From Neurospora crassa OR74A (lineage: Eukaryota; Ascomycota; Sordariomycetes; Sordariales; Sordariaceae): 64,000 nucleotides of DNA. A program made the position numbers and the translations under genes. The stretch spans positions 1,426,001-1,490,000 of the forward strand of contig NC_026506.1 of assembly GCF_000182925.2 (NCBI RefSeq), written 5' to 3'. The notes under the pieces were generated by a model. The model saw only the letters and a list, made by a program, of their open reading frames with translations. It searched no databases and had not been told where the DNA came from. Shown here piece by piece: positions 35,052-45,944 of the stretch. Within the stretch, counting starts at the first letter, position 1; every line of letters starts with the position of its first letter.

Positions 35052-35900
35052 AACTGGCACTTCCCCCCGTAAAACAAGCGCAGAAGACAACCGCCGTGGA
35101 TCATGGATCGCAACTGAAAGCTCATCTCAAATGCAAATGTCGTCGTGATTGTTGTTGACGATCTGGTAGCCTTGGCTCATCGCTCTCCACCCATGGGGTT
35201 GGCGGCAATCTGACGGTACTCTCCCACGACCCTCCTCCCCACAATGTCCTCGTCTCATAAACGTACTGTACCTTTGTACCACACTGAATAGACGCATGGA
35301 GAGTGCCAGCGAGGTCAGTGCAGGCTGCACCTCTGCAGGTACAAGGCACAGCACTAATTGGAATGAAAGGAGCTCTGTCCCTTCGCTTTCCGCTGTCGGG
35401 TTTCCGATTTTTTCTTTTTGGCCCCTGTCCGACCTTCTCTGGAGGATTTTGCCCAATGAAATTGGCTTGGGAAGCTTCATTTCCTCGAGCACCGAAAGCG
35501 CACCATTTTTGGAGAGGAAAGGTGGTGCACAAGTTGGGCGGGCAGACGCACGGTGGAATCGTTTGTCACACAAATTGCTTTTGCATGCCCCTTTTCTCCA
35601 TGGACGGATCTCGGCTGGCCAATGACAGAGCTCAATTGACCTCCAATAAACACACCCCCCACACTCGGGGGTCATCCGGTCCACGGCGGGTCGCTCCTCC
35701 GCGTGCTTCCCACGGTGAAGGTGAAAAACTAAGCCAGGTCAGGTCGGCTGCCAAGGCGCTCCCAATGCGCTCCAAACTGCGCTGCCAGCCAGCCGAGGTG
35801 CCCGCAGGTGGAGGATAGCACCTAGTAGCCCCACGGCTGCCCGTTCAGGTTTGTTGTGTTGTTGCAGTCCCGTCGTTCCTGGCTCAGTGGAGGCTACCTC

Positions 35901-35939
35901 TAGGTAGGTACATACCTAGGTAGGTAGGTAGGTAGGTAG
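35901..35939 (+). repeat. GGTA tetranucleotide microsatellite
   Basis: TAGGTAGGTA, an interruption containing TACCTAGG, then about five perfect TAGG units. It lies roughly 1.3 kb upstream of the 1207-aa gene start. Confidence 0.9.
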
Positions 35940-36186
35940 TGCAGGTGCCGTGCCCTTGTGCCCTTCCTTGTTGGTGCCTAGCGTAGTCGACGGGATCCCT
36001 GGGAGGGGACTTCCTTGCGTGTGCGTGCGTGCCCTGCCCTGCAGTGTGCATCCAGAAAGAAAGTTGACGGTCCTCCTCCTCCGAAAGGGTGAACCACCCC
36101 CGGCAAGGAACCTAACCTTCTTCCACTACACCTTGCCTCATCCCCAGAACCAGGTTCAGTTCCCAGGCCTGGCCCCAACCCGCACA

Positions 36187-36214
36187 CTACCTCTACCTCT
36201 ACCTCTACCTCTAC
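36187..36214 (+). repeat. CTCTAC hexanucleotide repeat
   Basis: About four and a half perfect units of CTCTAC, in the CT-rich leader region of the 1207-aa gene. Confidence 0.9.
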
Positions 36215-37196
36215 GTACAACCCAAAACCTCATCCCATCCCGTTGCGTCTTGTCGTCCGACCATTCCATTCCTCTGATCATCAGCTTCAGGTCCGCCGCC
36301 GACAAGCCCCTCTCAGCCTCTTGTCGCTTGTATTCGGTTCCCCGCGTTCCAACCCGCACTTTGGGTGTGCCCGCGCGCCCGTCGTCACTCCTTTACCTGG
36401 CCGACAATAAGAAGATCAATTCTCTTCTCTTACGACGACTTCTCTTCGCCCGCTCTTTTCTCTCGAATATTTGTCGGTATACTGCCATCAAAACACCAGC
36501 AAACCCAAAGACCTGGATGTGACGCGAGATCGTCCTCTTCTTTTCGTTTCTTCATCACACTCGCTCACTGTGTTATTTTGACATACCGAAACTTCCCACG
36601 CCCGATCGACCGAGGATATCAAATTGGAAGACTACAGAAATTGGTGCTGTGCGATAAACGGATTGGGACATCGTAAAGATACCTCGACTTCTCAGCACTA
36701 TTGACCCTGCAGCTTTCGCAACACCAGACTCACCTCTTGCCCGGGTTTTCCATTGCAGAACCTCTCTGCTTTTGTTGACCATAGAAAGCGGGTATACGAC
36801 TTTGGACTCGCCCGATAACGGCGGCGAAACATACGGTGAGTGGCCTGGGGTCCTGGTACAAAGGGCTGTGATCCCCGCGAGCACGAGCAAGGGGCGCTGT
36901 TGCGCTTTGCACGAGACCAAGCTGACACACAGTCCTCCCTCACTTAGAAACGCAACACTGCATCTGAACAGGTTGACGGGACGTCGCTTGATTCGTCTTG
37001 CCGTATCACCGACCAGATCGCTTCGGGTGAACCCTCGCAAAAATACGATCTGCACTACATCCCTGGATGGAATGCAAATCTCACCATCCGCCACTCTGAT
37101 CTGATCTGATCTGGGGCAGTTCTTATAATCGGGTCTCACTCCTCTCCGTCAGTGTGAGCTTGTTTATATCCCGACACCGCACCTCAAACCGCCAGC

Positions 37197-40100
37197 ATGA
37201 ATCGCTTCAGAAATAAGAAGAAGGCCAAGGAGGAGGCCGCCGCCGCCGCCACCGCCGCCGCAGTCGCCCGCTCTAGCGAAGACTCGGAGCAATCCTCCTT
37301 GTCAGGCTTCAAGGGGTTCAGGAAGGGGAAGAAGGCACCGGTAGAGGAACCCAAGCTGGAATTCGATCTCTCGACAGCCCTTCCTTCCGACGACAACTTC
37401 CGCACAAGTCTTCTCATGACAAACCTATCTGCGCGCTTTTCCATGCTAAGAGAACAAGATGACCCCAACACCAAGATTGGCAAGGCCAGCGACGACAGTG
37501 TATTACACCCAAAGCGACAATCGCGACTTCCCGACTTTGGTTTTGGTGCCGCCGGAGGTCTTGGGGACATTGCGGAGGTGGAGTCCATCAAGGCTCCTTC
37601 TCACTTTTTCAGGAGCGATTCGATTGCTTCTTCTGACTTCGACAATGGTGGAAGCATATTAAGTCGCGGAAAACCTATTGAGGGTAACAACCTGTTTGGT
37701 GGAAGGCAAAAGATCTACAAAGTGCCTGCTACCAAGTCCGGCGGCCTGGGAGGCCGGGCATTGTACGCCGATGACGATGTCGCCTTGTCCGCTTTTCAGC
37801 GTTGGCGTATTTCTGAAAAAGAAAAGGAGCAGCAAGAGCATGCAACTGAAGAGGAGCATGAGCAGGCGAATGCCCATGAAGACCACCCACGATCCGAATC
37901 ACCACCCCCCCTGGGATACAATTTCAAACGGGAGACGAGTTCGACTACCTCGTCGGCTTCCATCATGGCGCGCAATTCCACTGCTGCCAACTCGATCGCA
38001 TCACAGCCTGCAGGTTACGTGTCAACTGCTCCTACCTCGGGCGCTTCTACTCCCGCTCTTGACCGATCGGTGACCCATAAGAGACGTCTATACGAGCAAA
38101 GCACGAGCCAAGATGGGCCAGAACAATCCTCTGTGCTATCGAGGATCGAGTCTCTCAACCGCCAGAAGACCGCGGCCTCGGGCGTCAAGGCCCTTGGTGA
38201 CCGGCTGGGCGAGGAACGGACCCTCGCAAGCAAAACAAGCGCCCCTCAGCTAAGGTCAGTCAGTCTTCCGATCACTACTCCTGCGACTGGTACTGGGGAC
38301 TTGGGAAATGGGGCTGCTCCTCAAGCGGATCCCGAGCTAAACTTTGGTGGCTCTCCTCCACTCAGTCCCCCCATCAGCGAGACTGGCGAACCGCTCCCTC
38401 TGTTGCCCATTCAGCCTAACGATGTTGGAAAAGCCACCGCTATGGGAGTGTTTCAGAAGCCTTTGCAACCATACGACGAGACCAAGTACGCCCAGCGCCA
38501 AATCCAGCTGCAGCAGGGTCGCGAGACGCCAACCCATCGCTTCCGGGCAGAGTCTGATGCTTCCTTCGCTACCGCTCGCTCACAGGAGTCATCTACCCAC
38601 GGGCAGCCCTTTGAGGGACGAGGGGATCCTCTCAGGACTCAGCCAGCATTGGAAGAAGAGCCCTCGACTACCGAATTCGATTCGCAAACACCCGAAAGTC
38701 TTCAAGCTGAAGCTTTAGCAGCCCTTTCCGGTCAGCTCAGCCTTCAGCGTCCTGCCGATGAGGAACACCCTGCGCTAAGGGGGGCTGCTGCTCCACCCCC
38801 GCTTTCTATCAGCACATCAGCAAAGTCTGAAAACCCAAGAATCTCTATCGAAGAGTCAATGGAGCCTGCATCGGCAGACTCTCCTACTCTTGGCCCCAAC
38901 GCTGGACTTGGTGGCCTAGTCCGTTCACACCTTCGCTCAGGCAGCAATGCTTCCTCGATCTGGAGTGCCCCCACACAAAACAACGATCCCGAGCCGCGAC
39001 CGCTCAATATGTTGCCGGACCCCAAGATCACTCCATGGATTGCGCAGGAACAAGAATGGACATTGAACTATTACGGAAACGGTGCCAAACCAAACACTGA
39101 CAACCAGGCAGCTGAAGCAGTGCAGAAGGAAACACCTGTCGTAGACTCCGCACCCTCCAACCGGTCGAGCAGTGCGACCAATCACGGGCTATCCAAGCCT
39201 TCAAACAGATCCAGTAATACTGACAGCGAACTGGACGAGTTCGCAAGTCAACTGGCCGAGGCTCGGCGACGAGTGAAGGAAAGGCTGACTTCTTATGCCG
39301 AGTCTGATAGCAGCAGAGCGACATCACCAGTTAGACAGCCAGAACTCCCCTCCCACAAAGGCAGCCAATCCTCCCTGAACCACTTGAACATCAACATCCT
39401 CAAAGCAAAGTCAAGTAGTAGCTCTCTGGTAGATCGCTCACGGAATAATTCGGGAAGTCAACCCAAGTCCAGCCTAAAGCTTCTGGGACTTGGGGGCGCC
39501 AGGAGCAGTTCTCGGAGCCCAACCAAGGATTCATTCGACGTGAGGGAGACAGCCGTACAAGCGATCCCAGAGAGGAGCAAGGCGCGCCAGGCCCGTCATA
39601 GTTCCGAGACTGAGAACGACAATTCAACTCAGTCCACAAATGACAAAGAAGATACTTGGAACGCTCACCCGGGTTTGATGGCATTCAGAAATGCCAAGCG
39701 CGAGCTGCAGAAGCGGAAGGAACTTGAGGCTCTTGCACAACAGCAGCTTTCCACGACCGCGCCGTCTCTTGATGAGTCAAGCAATATGGAACCGCTGGCA
39801 TTGCAATCGCCTCCAAGAGCTCCGAGGAGGGGACGAACGTCGAGCAGGGACGGGAAGGCACATCCCATGCAGTATAGTTCACGCGGCCCTAGTCAGGAGC
39901 GTGGATATGGAATGCATCGTGACTCTCCTACTGCTCACGTCATGCCTGGCAGCCGTGAGAGAAGTGATTCGGATGCCAAGCGGGGAAGATCAACGTCCAA
40001 AAGCCGCCGGCTGCACCATCTCATGCTGCAACAAGACGGGAATATGGCGCCTGGGAGCCCTCGCGGCCCACTGCGCTCTCCTGGCCTTCCTGATACAAAT

Positions 40101-40820
40101 GTCAAGCAGTCTCCCATCATGCCAACCCAAGGCTATTCTAACCGCGGTGCCCCTTCTCCCTTGCCTTCGCCTCATTTACTTGAAAGATCCAAGTCTGCAG
40201 GCAATCTGAAAGCCGGTCGTTCGGTATACGGTGCCTACCCGGGACCGCCGTCACCCGCATCGCCAATGCCTTCTTCGCCGTATACTGCAGGACCTGCGGG
40301 ATCCCCGGCGGGAACGCCAACCTTCGGTTCCAAATCAAGACAGCTCATTTCAGAAACAGCGAAACGCTTCGTAGACAAGCGGGAAATCTCTGAGCCGAAG
40401 TTTGTGATGGCAACCAGCCGTATGCCGACGATGGATCTGCCTCATGGCTACTCACAGGAAGGCGGGTCTCGCCCGAGCAGCCGTGCGGGAGTACCACCTG
40501 TACCTACCACGGCACCTCCAGTTCCACCCATCAACCCTCGTCGCAAACGCGAGAGCCCACGCGACACGCCTGATGGTGCCGGCATGGGAGTACCTCGCCC
40601 TCCATATGCAAATCAAACAGAGAGCATGGCTGTATCCGATGCTGAAACGCAAAGTGCCTTCTCTGTTAGTGACGACGAAGAGCCCGGAAAATCCGACTAC
40701 CGGCGACGGTTGCGCAAACCTCACATCGAGTCATATGGACGTGTTGGGCGAGCTCTTGCTAATATGGGGGAGAATGGTTCAACATTCTCTCTCAAACAAG
40801 CCGAGTCGCAGCACAAATAG
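37197..40820 (+). CDS. Large disordered conserved fungal protein (1207 aa), unknown function
   Basis: A single exon with ATG in good context (AGCATGA). The basic N-terminus (MNRFRNKKKAKEEAAAAATA) leads into a short ordered-looking block at about residues 55-105 (FDLSTALPSDDNFRTSLL, LSARFSMLREQDDP, SDDSVLHPKRQSRLPDF), which is the most family-like part. A second ordered stretch is DDDVALSAFQRWRISEKEKE near 200. The rest is Ser/Pro/Arg/Gln-rich and probably disordered, with many SP/TP and RxxS sites suggesting phosphorylation. There is a helix-like HPGLMAFRNAKRELQKRKEL near 825 and a C-terminal YRRRLRKPHIESYGRVGR segment. No catalytic domain is seen. It may be a scaffold or cell-polarity factor, which is inference only. 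Confidence 0.85.
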   Translation: MNRFRNKKKAKEEAAAAATAAAVARSSEDSEQSSLSGFKGFRKGKKAPVEEPKLEFDLSTALPSDDNFRTSLLMTNLSARFSMLREQDDPNTKIGKASDDSVLHPKRQSRLPDFGFGAAGGLGDIAEVESIKAPSHFFRSDSIASSDFDNGGSILSRGKPIEGNNLFGGRQKIYKVPATKSGGLGGRALYADDDVALSAFQRWRISEKEKEQQEHATEEEHEQANAHEDHPRSESPPPLGYNFKRETSSTTSSASIMARNSTAANSIASQPAGYVSTAPTSGASTPALDRSVTHKRRLYEQSTSQDGPEQSSVLSRIESLNRQKTAASGVKALGDRLGEERTLASKTSAPQLRSVSLPITTPATGTGDLGNGAAPQADPELNFGGSPPLSPPISETGEPLPLLPIQPNDVGKATAMGVFQKPLQPYDETKYAQRQIQLQQGRETPTHRFRAESDASFATARSQESSTHGQPFEGRGDPLRTQPALEEEPSTTEFDSQTPESLQAEALAALSGQLSLQRPADEEHPALRGAAAPPPLSISTSAKSENPRISIEESMEPASADSPTLGPNAGLGGLVRSHLRSGSNASSIWSAPTQNNDPEPRPLNMLPDPKITPWIAQEQEWTLNYYGNGAKPNTDNQAAEAVQKETPVVDSAPSNRSSSATNHGLSKPSNRSSNTDSELDEFASQLAEARRRVKERLTSYAESDSSRATSPVRQPELPSHKGSQSSLNHLNINILKAKSSSSSLVDRSRNNSGSQPKSSLKLLGLGGARSSSRSPTKDSFDVRETAVQAIPERSKARQARHSSETENDNSTQSTNDKEDTWNAHPGLMAFRNAKRELQKRKELEALAQQQLSTTAPSLDESSNMEPLALQSPPRAPRRGRTSSRDGKAHPMQYSSRGPSQERGYGMHRDSPTAHVMPGSRERSDSDAKRGRSTSKSRRLHHLMLQQDGNMAPGSPRGPLRSPGLPDTNVKQSPIMPTQGYSNRGAPSPLPSPHLLERSKSAGNLKAGRSVYGAYPGPPSPASPMPSSPYTAGPAGSPAGTPTFGSKSRQLISETAKRFVDKREISEPKFVMATSRMPTMDLPHGYSQEGGSRPSSRAGVPPVPTTAPPVPPINPRRKRESPRDTPDGAGMGVPRPPYANQTESMAVSDAETQSAFSVSDDEEPGKSDYRRRLRKPHIESYGRVGRALANMGENGSTFSLKQAESQHK

Positions 40821-41949
40821 CCCCATTGGCATGCTCCAAGCCCATCTCATGTCTTGTTTGGAAGCCGATTGGTGCAGGCATCTCCGTCATTGATTTGCAC
40901 AAACCATTTATCTGTCATTTTCCGATCCTTGAAACCCGTCTTTTCTTTCTTCAGGGGCTGTGTTGCTTTCGGGTTATGAGGCGAGCAGCAATGGAGGCAG
41001 GAGTGGCCGCCGTGCTGACTTGAATGGGGCTTATGAAATCCAGATACCTCTGCATTTATATCAACTTCGTGTACAAACTTTGTTATATCTTTCTTTCACT
41101 TTTTGTTTGGGTTCTTTGTTGAACATTTCGTCTCATAGTGTTTTAGACTTCTTGCCCGTCTCTAGCGGCTTGCGCAGTACCTGGGGTGCTGCGCGTTGAG
41201 AACAAACAAGATGTAGGATTCCGTGTACGGCAGCAGCGGGTTAGTCACTTCTTGATAGAGACTGGCTCGGGAAAAGTATTTATGGACTCCATCACGTTGA
41301 CGAGGAGGGGAATGTATTAATCAGGTGGAATGGGGAACGGAGAATGAGCCATGGGTGTACGGATACGGCTGGATGCCGGCGGTAGGCGGGGAGGTGATTC
41401 CCAGCACTGTGCTTTTGGGAGGTTCTTAGGTAATAGGAAATATACCAACTTCTGTTCAAGACCCAAGTTCGAGAGCAGCTGGGTCAGATTACCCGAAGGC
41501 TTCTGGGTGTGCAAAGATGGGGACAAATGACGCTTGGCGCCCAGAAGCCCTCGGGTATAATGGCTGCTTTTCGTCGTTCCAGATCTGGAGGAGTTGACCT
41601 GACCCGCGTGGAGATATCAAATCGGTAGCACTTGTACCAAGAGGGAGGAGACACGGCCCGAATATCCCAAGTCTCCCGAAGTTTTCCCACAGACTTCGTT
41701 ACTCCGGGATAAGCGTCGGACTTGGCCAGACCGCGAACAAGCAATGGGTTAAACTTCGGATAAACCTCATCTATAATGTCTGTACTTTTCAAGGTAATCA
41801 ACCCCTCACCTGCTCGCTTTTCTGCTCCTTTCTTCTCACCATCTGGACGTAAGCTAAGATATAAAAAAGAAGAAATACCCCAAGATAACAAGCGTCGTCG
41901 ACCGCTCCCTCGCATCAACAACTCAGCTAAATTTTCCTCAACCGCAACC
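40821..41949. other. Intergenic with 3' UTR and GNAT promoter
   Basis: T-rich 3' region of the 1207-aa gene up to about 41200, then the promoter of the acetyltransferase gene. An open minus frame across 41484-42044 overlaps the acetyltransferase first exon and is not called. Confidence 0.5.
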
Positions 41950-42892
41950 ATGCCCTTCATTCGCCCCTTTGAGCCAAGAGACACTGAGGCTTGCATGCAC
42001 ATTGTAAGTGCCAATTTGAAGCACCTCACTTGACCATGCAACACTGCTCAGATTCTCAACCCTTCTTTCTACAGCATTCCCTTACAGCACAAGATCATGT
42101 ACATCCACCAACCTACCTAACAACAAATTACTAACTCCAAAACCTCCCCAGTGTCGCGCAACCCAGTCCCCTACCGTCGCCGCTGACCCCGTCACCGCCC
42201 GCATGTCCCCCTACATCTGGTGTGTCCAATTCACCCATCTCTCTCCACAGACCTGTTTCGTTCTGGTCGACGACACCGACACCGATACCAACACCAACAC
42301 CGACTTCTCTTCCCCCTTCAAAGACGGAAAGGATGGGAAAGTAGTAGGCTACGTAATCGGCACCCCCGACGTCCACACCTTCGCTGCTTGTTACCCCCGC
42401 TACATCAAGGAAGTGCTGCAATCCCCCCAAGGTCTCATCGACGTTCCCCCGCCCAAGCAACTGGACACACTCGAGAGCTGGTTCCTTTCATCTTCCGAAG
42501 GTGGTAAAACGAAAGAAGCTGCTGCTGCTACAGCTGCTCAAAGGTTGAATCCGGTGTGTCTAGCTCAACTTGCGTATAATCCGCAATGGCTGGTCTTGTC
42601 AGGGCCGGAGGGCGGACCGGCGGAAGCGAGGAAGAAGGAGATGGTGGAAACGTGGAGGGCCATGTTGCATATTGATTTGCTGGATGAGTGGCAGGGGAAG
42701 GGGTGGGGGAGGAAAATGATTGAACGGTTTGTGGAAGCTGTAAGGAAGAGTGGAGAGGAGTATGGAAGGGGAGTGAATCTGGGGGTGGCGGGGGAGAATA
42801 AGAAGGTGGTGAAGTTCTATGAAAAGGTAGGGTTTAGAGTTTTTGAGGGGGGAGAGGCGGAGGGGAATGTTTGGATGGTTAGAGACTTGTGA
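41950..42892 (+). CDS. GNAT-family N-acetyltransferase (264 aa)
   Basis: Exons are 41950..42003 and 42152..42892, with a 148-bp intron (GTAAGT...CCCAG) joined in phase 0 (CMHI|CRAT). GNAT enzymes transfer acetyl from acetyl-CoA to amines. The N-terminus MPFIRPFEPRDTEACMHI is the beta1-alpha1 entry. The acetyl-CoA pyrophosphate loop is DEWQGKGWGRKMIERF (Q/RxxGxG/A). The final strand GVNLGVAGENKKVVKFYEKVGFRVF has the typical N...FYEKxGF signature. The central insert with DTDTDTNTNTD is low complexity. The family resembles a group of fungal acetyltransferases related to bacterial and human OGA-like acetyltransferase halves. The substrate is unknown. Confidence 0.85.
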
Positions 42893-43357
42893 GAGAAACT
42901 CGGGGGAAGCAAGAGGGAGGGAGTAAGGACTGTGTAAGAGCATCACTGCGTCTCCATTAGGGTCACGGTTTCGAAAGACAAAAAAATGTTGGTGAGATCG
43001 CAGTGTTTGATATTTCTCGACTCTATGAGGAACTACCAGGTACTTCTCATGATCTCCACATACTTGGTTGGTAATGCGAACCTGAGGGTATTAGGTACCT
43101 GCATGTCGTGATTGTGCGGGGAAATGCAGTGCAGGGCAAGAAGTTGAAGCGGGTGCACGCTCCTTCTGCTTTTGTCCAGCTGCTCAAGCTTCCATTCTTC
43201 GGACATTTGGTCGCTCTTTGTCTCCAGGAAGCCTGCCCGTTCTTTCTTCCTTTTTTTCCTTTGACAAGATTTCGGAACCCAAACTTGATTCGCCTCTTTC
43301 TGTGATTGGATTTCTGGCCTCTCCATGCTAAGAATTCCCTGGAGAGTTTCTTGCCCA
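42893..43357. other. Intergenic between convergent genes
   Basis: Shared 3' flank of the acetyltransferase and the Cys-rich protein gene. Nothing coding is seen. Confidence 0.5.
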
Positions 43358-44728
43358 TTACATCCGATGCCACCCATTGCTTATCCGGCCGTCACTGGCA
43401 CTCGAAACCCCAAAAGACCTCGTTGATGTCGATGGCATGGCTGCGGTTACCCCGACTGACAGTGGGCGATGTCCAGAATGGTGACCTGGTCTCGGAGGAT
43501 GGCTGAACCCTGCTCCCTGTAATGGACTTCGACTTTCGTCGTCTTCTCTTCTTCCACTCATCATCACCAACCCCGGTCGCGACACGTCTCCTCTAGCCGC
43601 GCTGGCCATTGACATAGGCTGATGAGATCCACGTGGAATGCTGGCCAAATATTCTGACAGATACCTGGCAACTTCCTCTGGTTTATCGAGTGGTGGTGGC
43701 GGCGGCGGCGCTCGTCTGCGTCTGTACCTCGGCGCCGGACATCCTGGCTTCCACACCGGTATTTTCTCAGCCTCGTCGTCACAAATGTCCATCTCATCGC
43801 CCGCGTAACCAGCAGTCCCTGGTCTAAACACATCCAGCAACACCGCTGTGGGCGGTCCGGTTGGTACCGGCGGTGGCTGTCCCGGAAGTACTACCCCCTT
43901 TCCTTTATCTCTCTGACTCCTCTCAAATACCTTGCTCAAACCCTGCCTCTGCACCATCCATGGACCATTTCTCTCGACAACTCGCTGATCCGCCGTACCC
44001 AACCGTTGTCCATACCGATTCAGCACCACGCTATCCGGCCTCAACACTCCCACGTCTCTTCTGTTTCGAAACTGACAGCGCGGATTCGCACACCTCGTCA
44101 GGTGCATCGTGCAACGGGAATCAAACACATTGCTTATCCACTCACGGCAGGCGCATTCCCAGTGGCATGGGTCGATATGGAAAGGGTGAGCGTGTAGGCC
44201 GGCAACGGTTCGGACAACGGTTGGTCCCTGCATATGGACTCCTCTACCCCCTTCGGGAGGGAGCAAGCTGTTGAATAATAAAAGACCGCCAAATCCAGGT
44301 CCGATGGCACAGTTGGCGCATTGAATATGAGAGCAGGCAGGGTCGTGACAGCGATCAAACGTTTTGTTGTTCACCATGCCGATCTTGTCGAGGCCTCTGT
44401 ATTCATCGCTCTGCAGGGAATGGATCGCTCTGGTTGCACATTGACAGCAGAACCATCGGTTTAGTTGGGTCAGAAGAGGGATGCGCAGGTGGAAAGGAAA
44501 GTCGCCCGGAGCGGAGGGTGGATAAAGAACTTCATCTCGGCGGAGCTCTTCAACGCGCGGTTCCGGAAGGCCCTCGGCTGGAAAGGTGGTAAGAATGCGA
44601 GTCTCTTGCGCCAAAGAAGTGTTGCTGGTCGGATGCTGGTGGTGTTGGGAGTAGTTCATTGCGTTTGCTTGTTTATGCCCTCTGGTTGCCTGGTAGCAGT
44701 GGTCTAGAGGTACACGCATTGATTGCAT
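43358..44728 (-). CDS. Cys-rich fungal protein of unknown function (456 aa, or 433 aa from inner ATG)
   Basis: The frame is open to 44830 but has no ATG above 44728. The inner ATG at 44659 (G at -3, MNYSQHHQHPTSN) has the better start context, so 433 aa is equally likely. The N-terminal half carries a compact cysteine/histidine array: WFCCQCATRAIH, then FDRCHDPACSHIQCANCAIG, then DPCHWECACREW, CTMHLTRCANPRCQF. This suggests two or three zinc sites of a type I do not recognise. The C-terminal half is disordered, with a run of six Pro (RRAPPPPPPLDKPEEVARYLSEYL) and Ser/Arg-rich sequence. Fungal proteins with this CCQC...CxH layout are often annotated only as hypothetical. No function is assigned. 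Confidence 0.7.
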   Translation of the reverse strand: MQSMRVPLDHCYQATRGHKQANAMNYSQHHQHPTSNTSLAQETRILTTFPAEGLPEPRVEELRRDEVLYPPSAPGDFPFHLRIPLLTQLNRWFCCQCATRAIHSLQSDEYRGLDKIGMVNNKTFDRCHDPACSHIQCANCAIGPGFGGLLLFNSLLPPEGGRGVHMQGPTVVRTVAGLHAHPFHIDPCHWECACREWISNVFDSRCTMHLTRCANPRCQFRNRRDVGVLRPDSVVLNRYGQRLGTADQRVVERNGPWMVQRQGLSKVFERSQRDKGKGVVLPGQPPPVPTGPPTAVLLDVFRPGTAGYAGDEMDICDDEAEKIPVWKPGCPAPRYRRRRAPPPPPPLDKPEEVARYLSEYLASIPRGSHQPMSMASAARGDVSRPGLVMMSGRREDDESRSPLQGAGFSHPPRPGHHSGHRPLSVGVTAAMPSTSTRSFGVSSASDGRISNGWHRM

Positions 44729-45944
44729 GGGTTTCGACTGGGACAATACCAAGCTGGAGGTAACCGCGTCGAAACGCTTCTGTTTTCCGAAGAAGCCTTT
44801 CAGACGGATCGAGGAGGAGTCCAGTCCCACAATGTTGGTTACTTCGTTGATACTGCTGCATTTATCGAGGGGTCACCATGGAAAGATGGTGGCGGCATGC
44901 GGTGGGAAGCGTGCTTACGGTATGTCCTGTCCCCCAGTCGAGAAATTTGATGGCCATGTGCTGCTTACAGCGCCCCAATAGTACGTAAGATGAGAATGGA
45001 TGTGATCACGCAAATATAACGGAAGGACGAGGATATAGGGAAGCAATAAAAGCAACACTGCTATGCCTTATCACCTGGACACACCATTCTCCGTCTCCCA
45101 CTTTCCATTGTCGGAGGTTGACCTGAACTCCATACGTGCGTACCCGTTTCCGATCCTCGCCCTCTCCTAGCTCCATTAGCAGGAGTATCCAAGTGCGGTC
45201 GGGATAAGTTCCCTACTACGGCCAACTGCATAAATCTTTTAATATCGAGTTCCGTCGTACATGGACAAGACCGGGTAACACACTGACCCCATGGCAAGCA
45301 CGCGTTCATGAGGGCATCGGAAGCCTGCTGGCCGGGAAACGTGAGACCTACATAGTTCTTTGAGACTCACAACTTGCAAGGTGAATGCTTGGTTGACCGT
45401 TATGTAACTACAGCCCAGGTTTGCTTCTGCGGCTCTGAGTCGGCCATTAGAAGGATGAAGTCTAACAGAACGGTGTAACAGGACAGCCGCGTTTCAGGCA
45501 TACCGTACATCGAACTAGCGTTGCTACTCTATCGAAGACAAACGCCACATGCGCATTGATACGACATGTCATATGGTGGAGCAATAGCACGGGTATAGAC
45601 GAACAATAATGAAAAAGTGTTCGGAATGGAGGGGGCCAAGCTTTGGGCTAGCTCCCTTCGAGGTCACGGGACAACATGTCAGCAAACGCCTGATATTACA
45701 TAGGGAATCACATCACGAGGAAACATGGAGAAACACGTTGACAAATCAGAAGTTTGTTGTTTTATTTTTTTTCTTTTCTAATGTGGTGATGATGAAAAAC
45801 TAACAACCAGATTAAAATCTCACATTTGTCCACGGTTTGGTAAGTCGAGAACACAGCTGTACAGCGGTTCTTCTACCAGAACATGAAATGAGGAACATAC
45901 AACAAAGCAAGAAAATATGGCTACTTGCCACTTGACGCTCTCCG
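44729..45944. other. Intergenic spacer
   Basis: Promoter of the Cys-rich gene and 3' flank of the Ser-rich gene. No convincing ORF is seen; a T-run occurs at 45760-45777. Confidence 0.5.

Larger units (their letters stand above)
29375..37196. other. Gene-poor stretch of about 7.8 kb
   Basis: I see no convincing protein-coding gene on either strand. Open frames such as those at 31739-32119, 32273-32782 and 35127-35684 lack start context, composition or recognisable similarity. The last about 1.3 kb (35.9-37.2 kb) is probably the promoter and long leader of the 1207-aa gene, since it is CT-rich and holds simple repeats. A telomere-like repeat and a 10-bp tandem repeat are listed separately. 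The stretch could hide a long non-coding RNA. Confidence 0.5.

Noticed and set aside
35127-35818. Long overlapping open frames on both strands (185 and 171 residues)
   Set aside because: Both strands are open over the same bases, neither has conserved-looking motifs, and the region is promoter-like.
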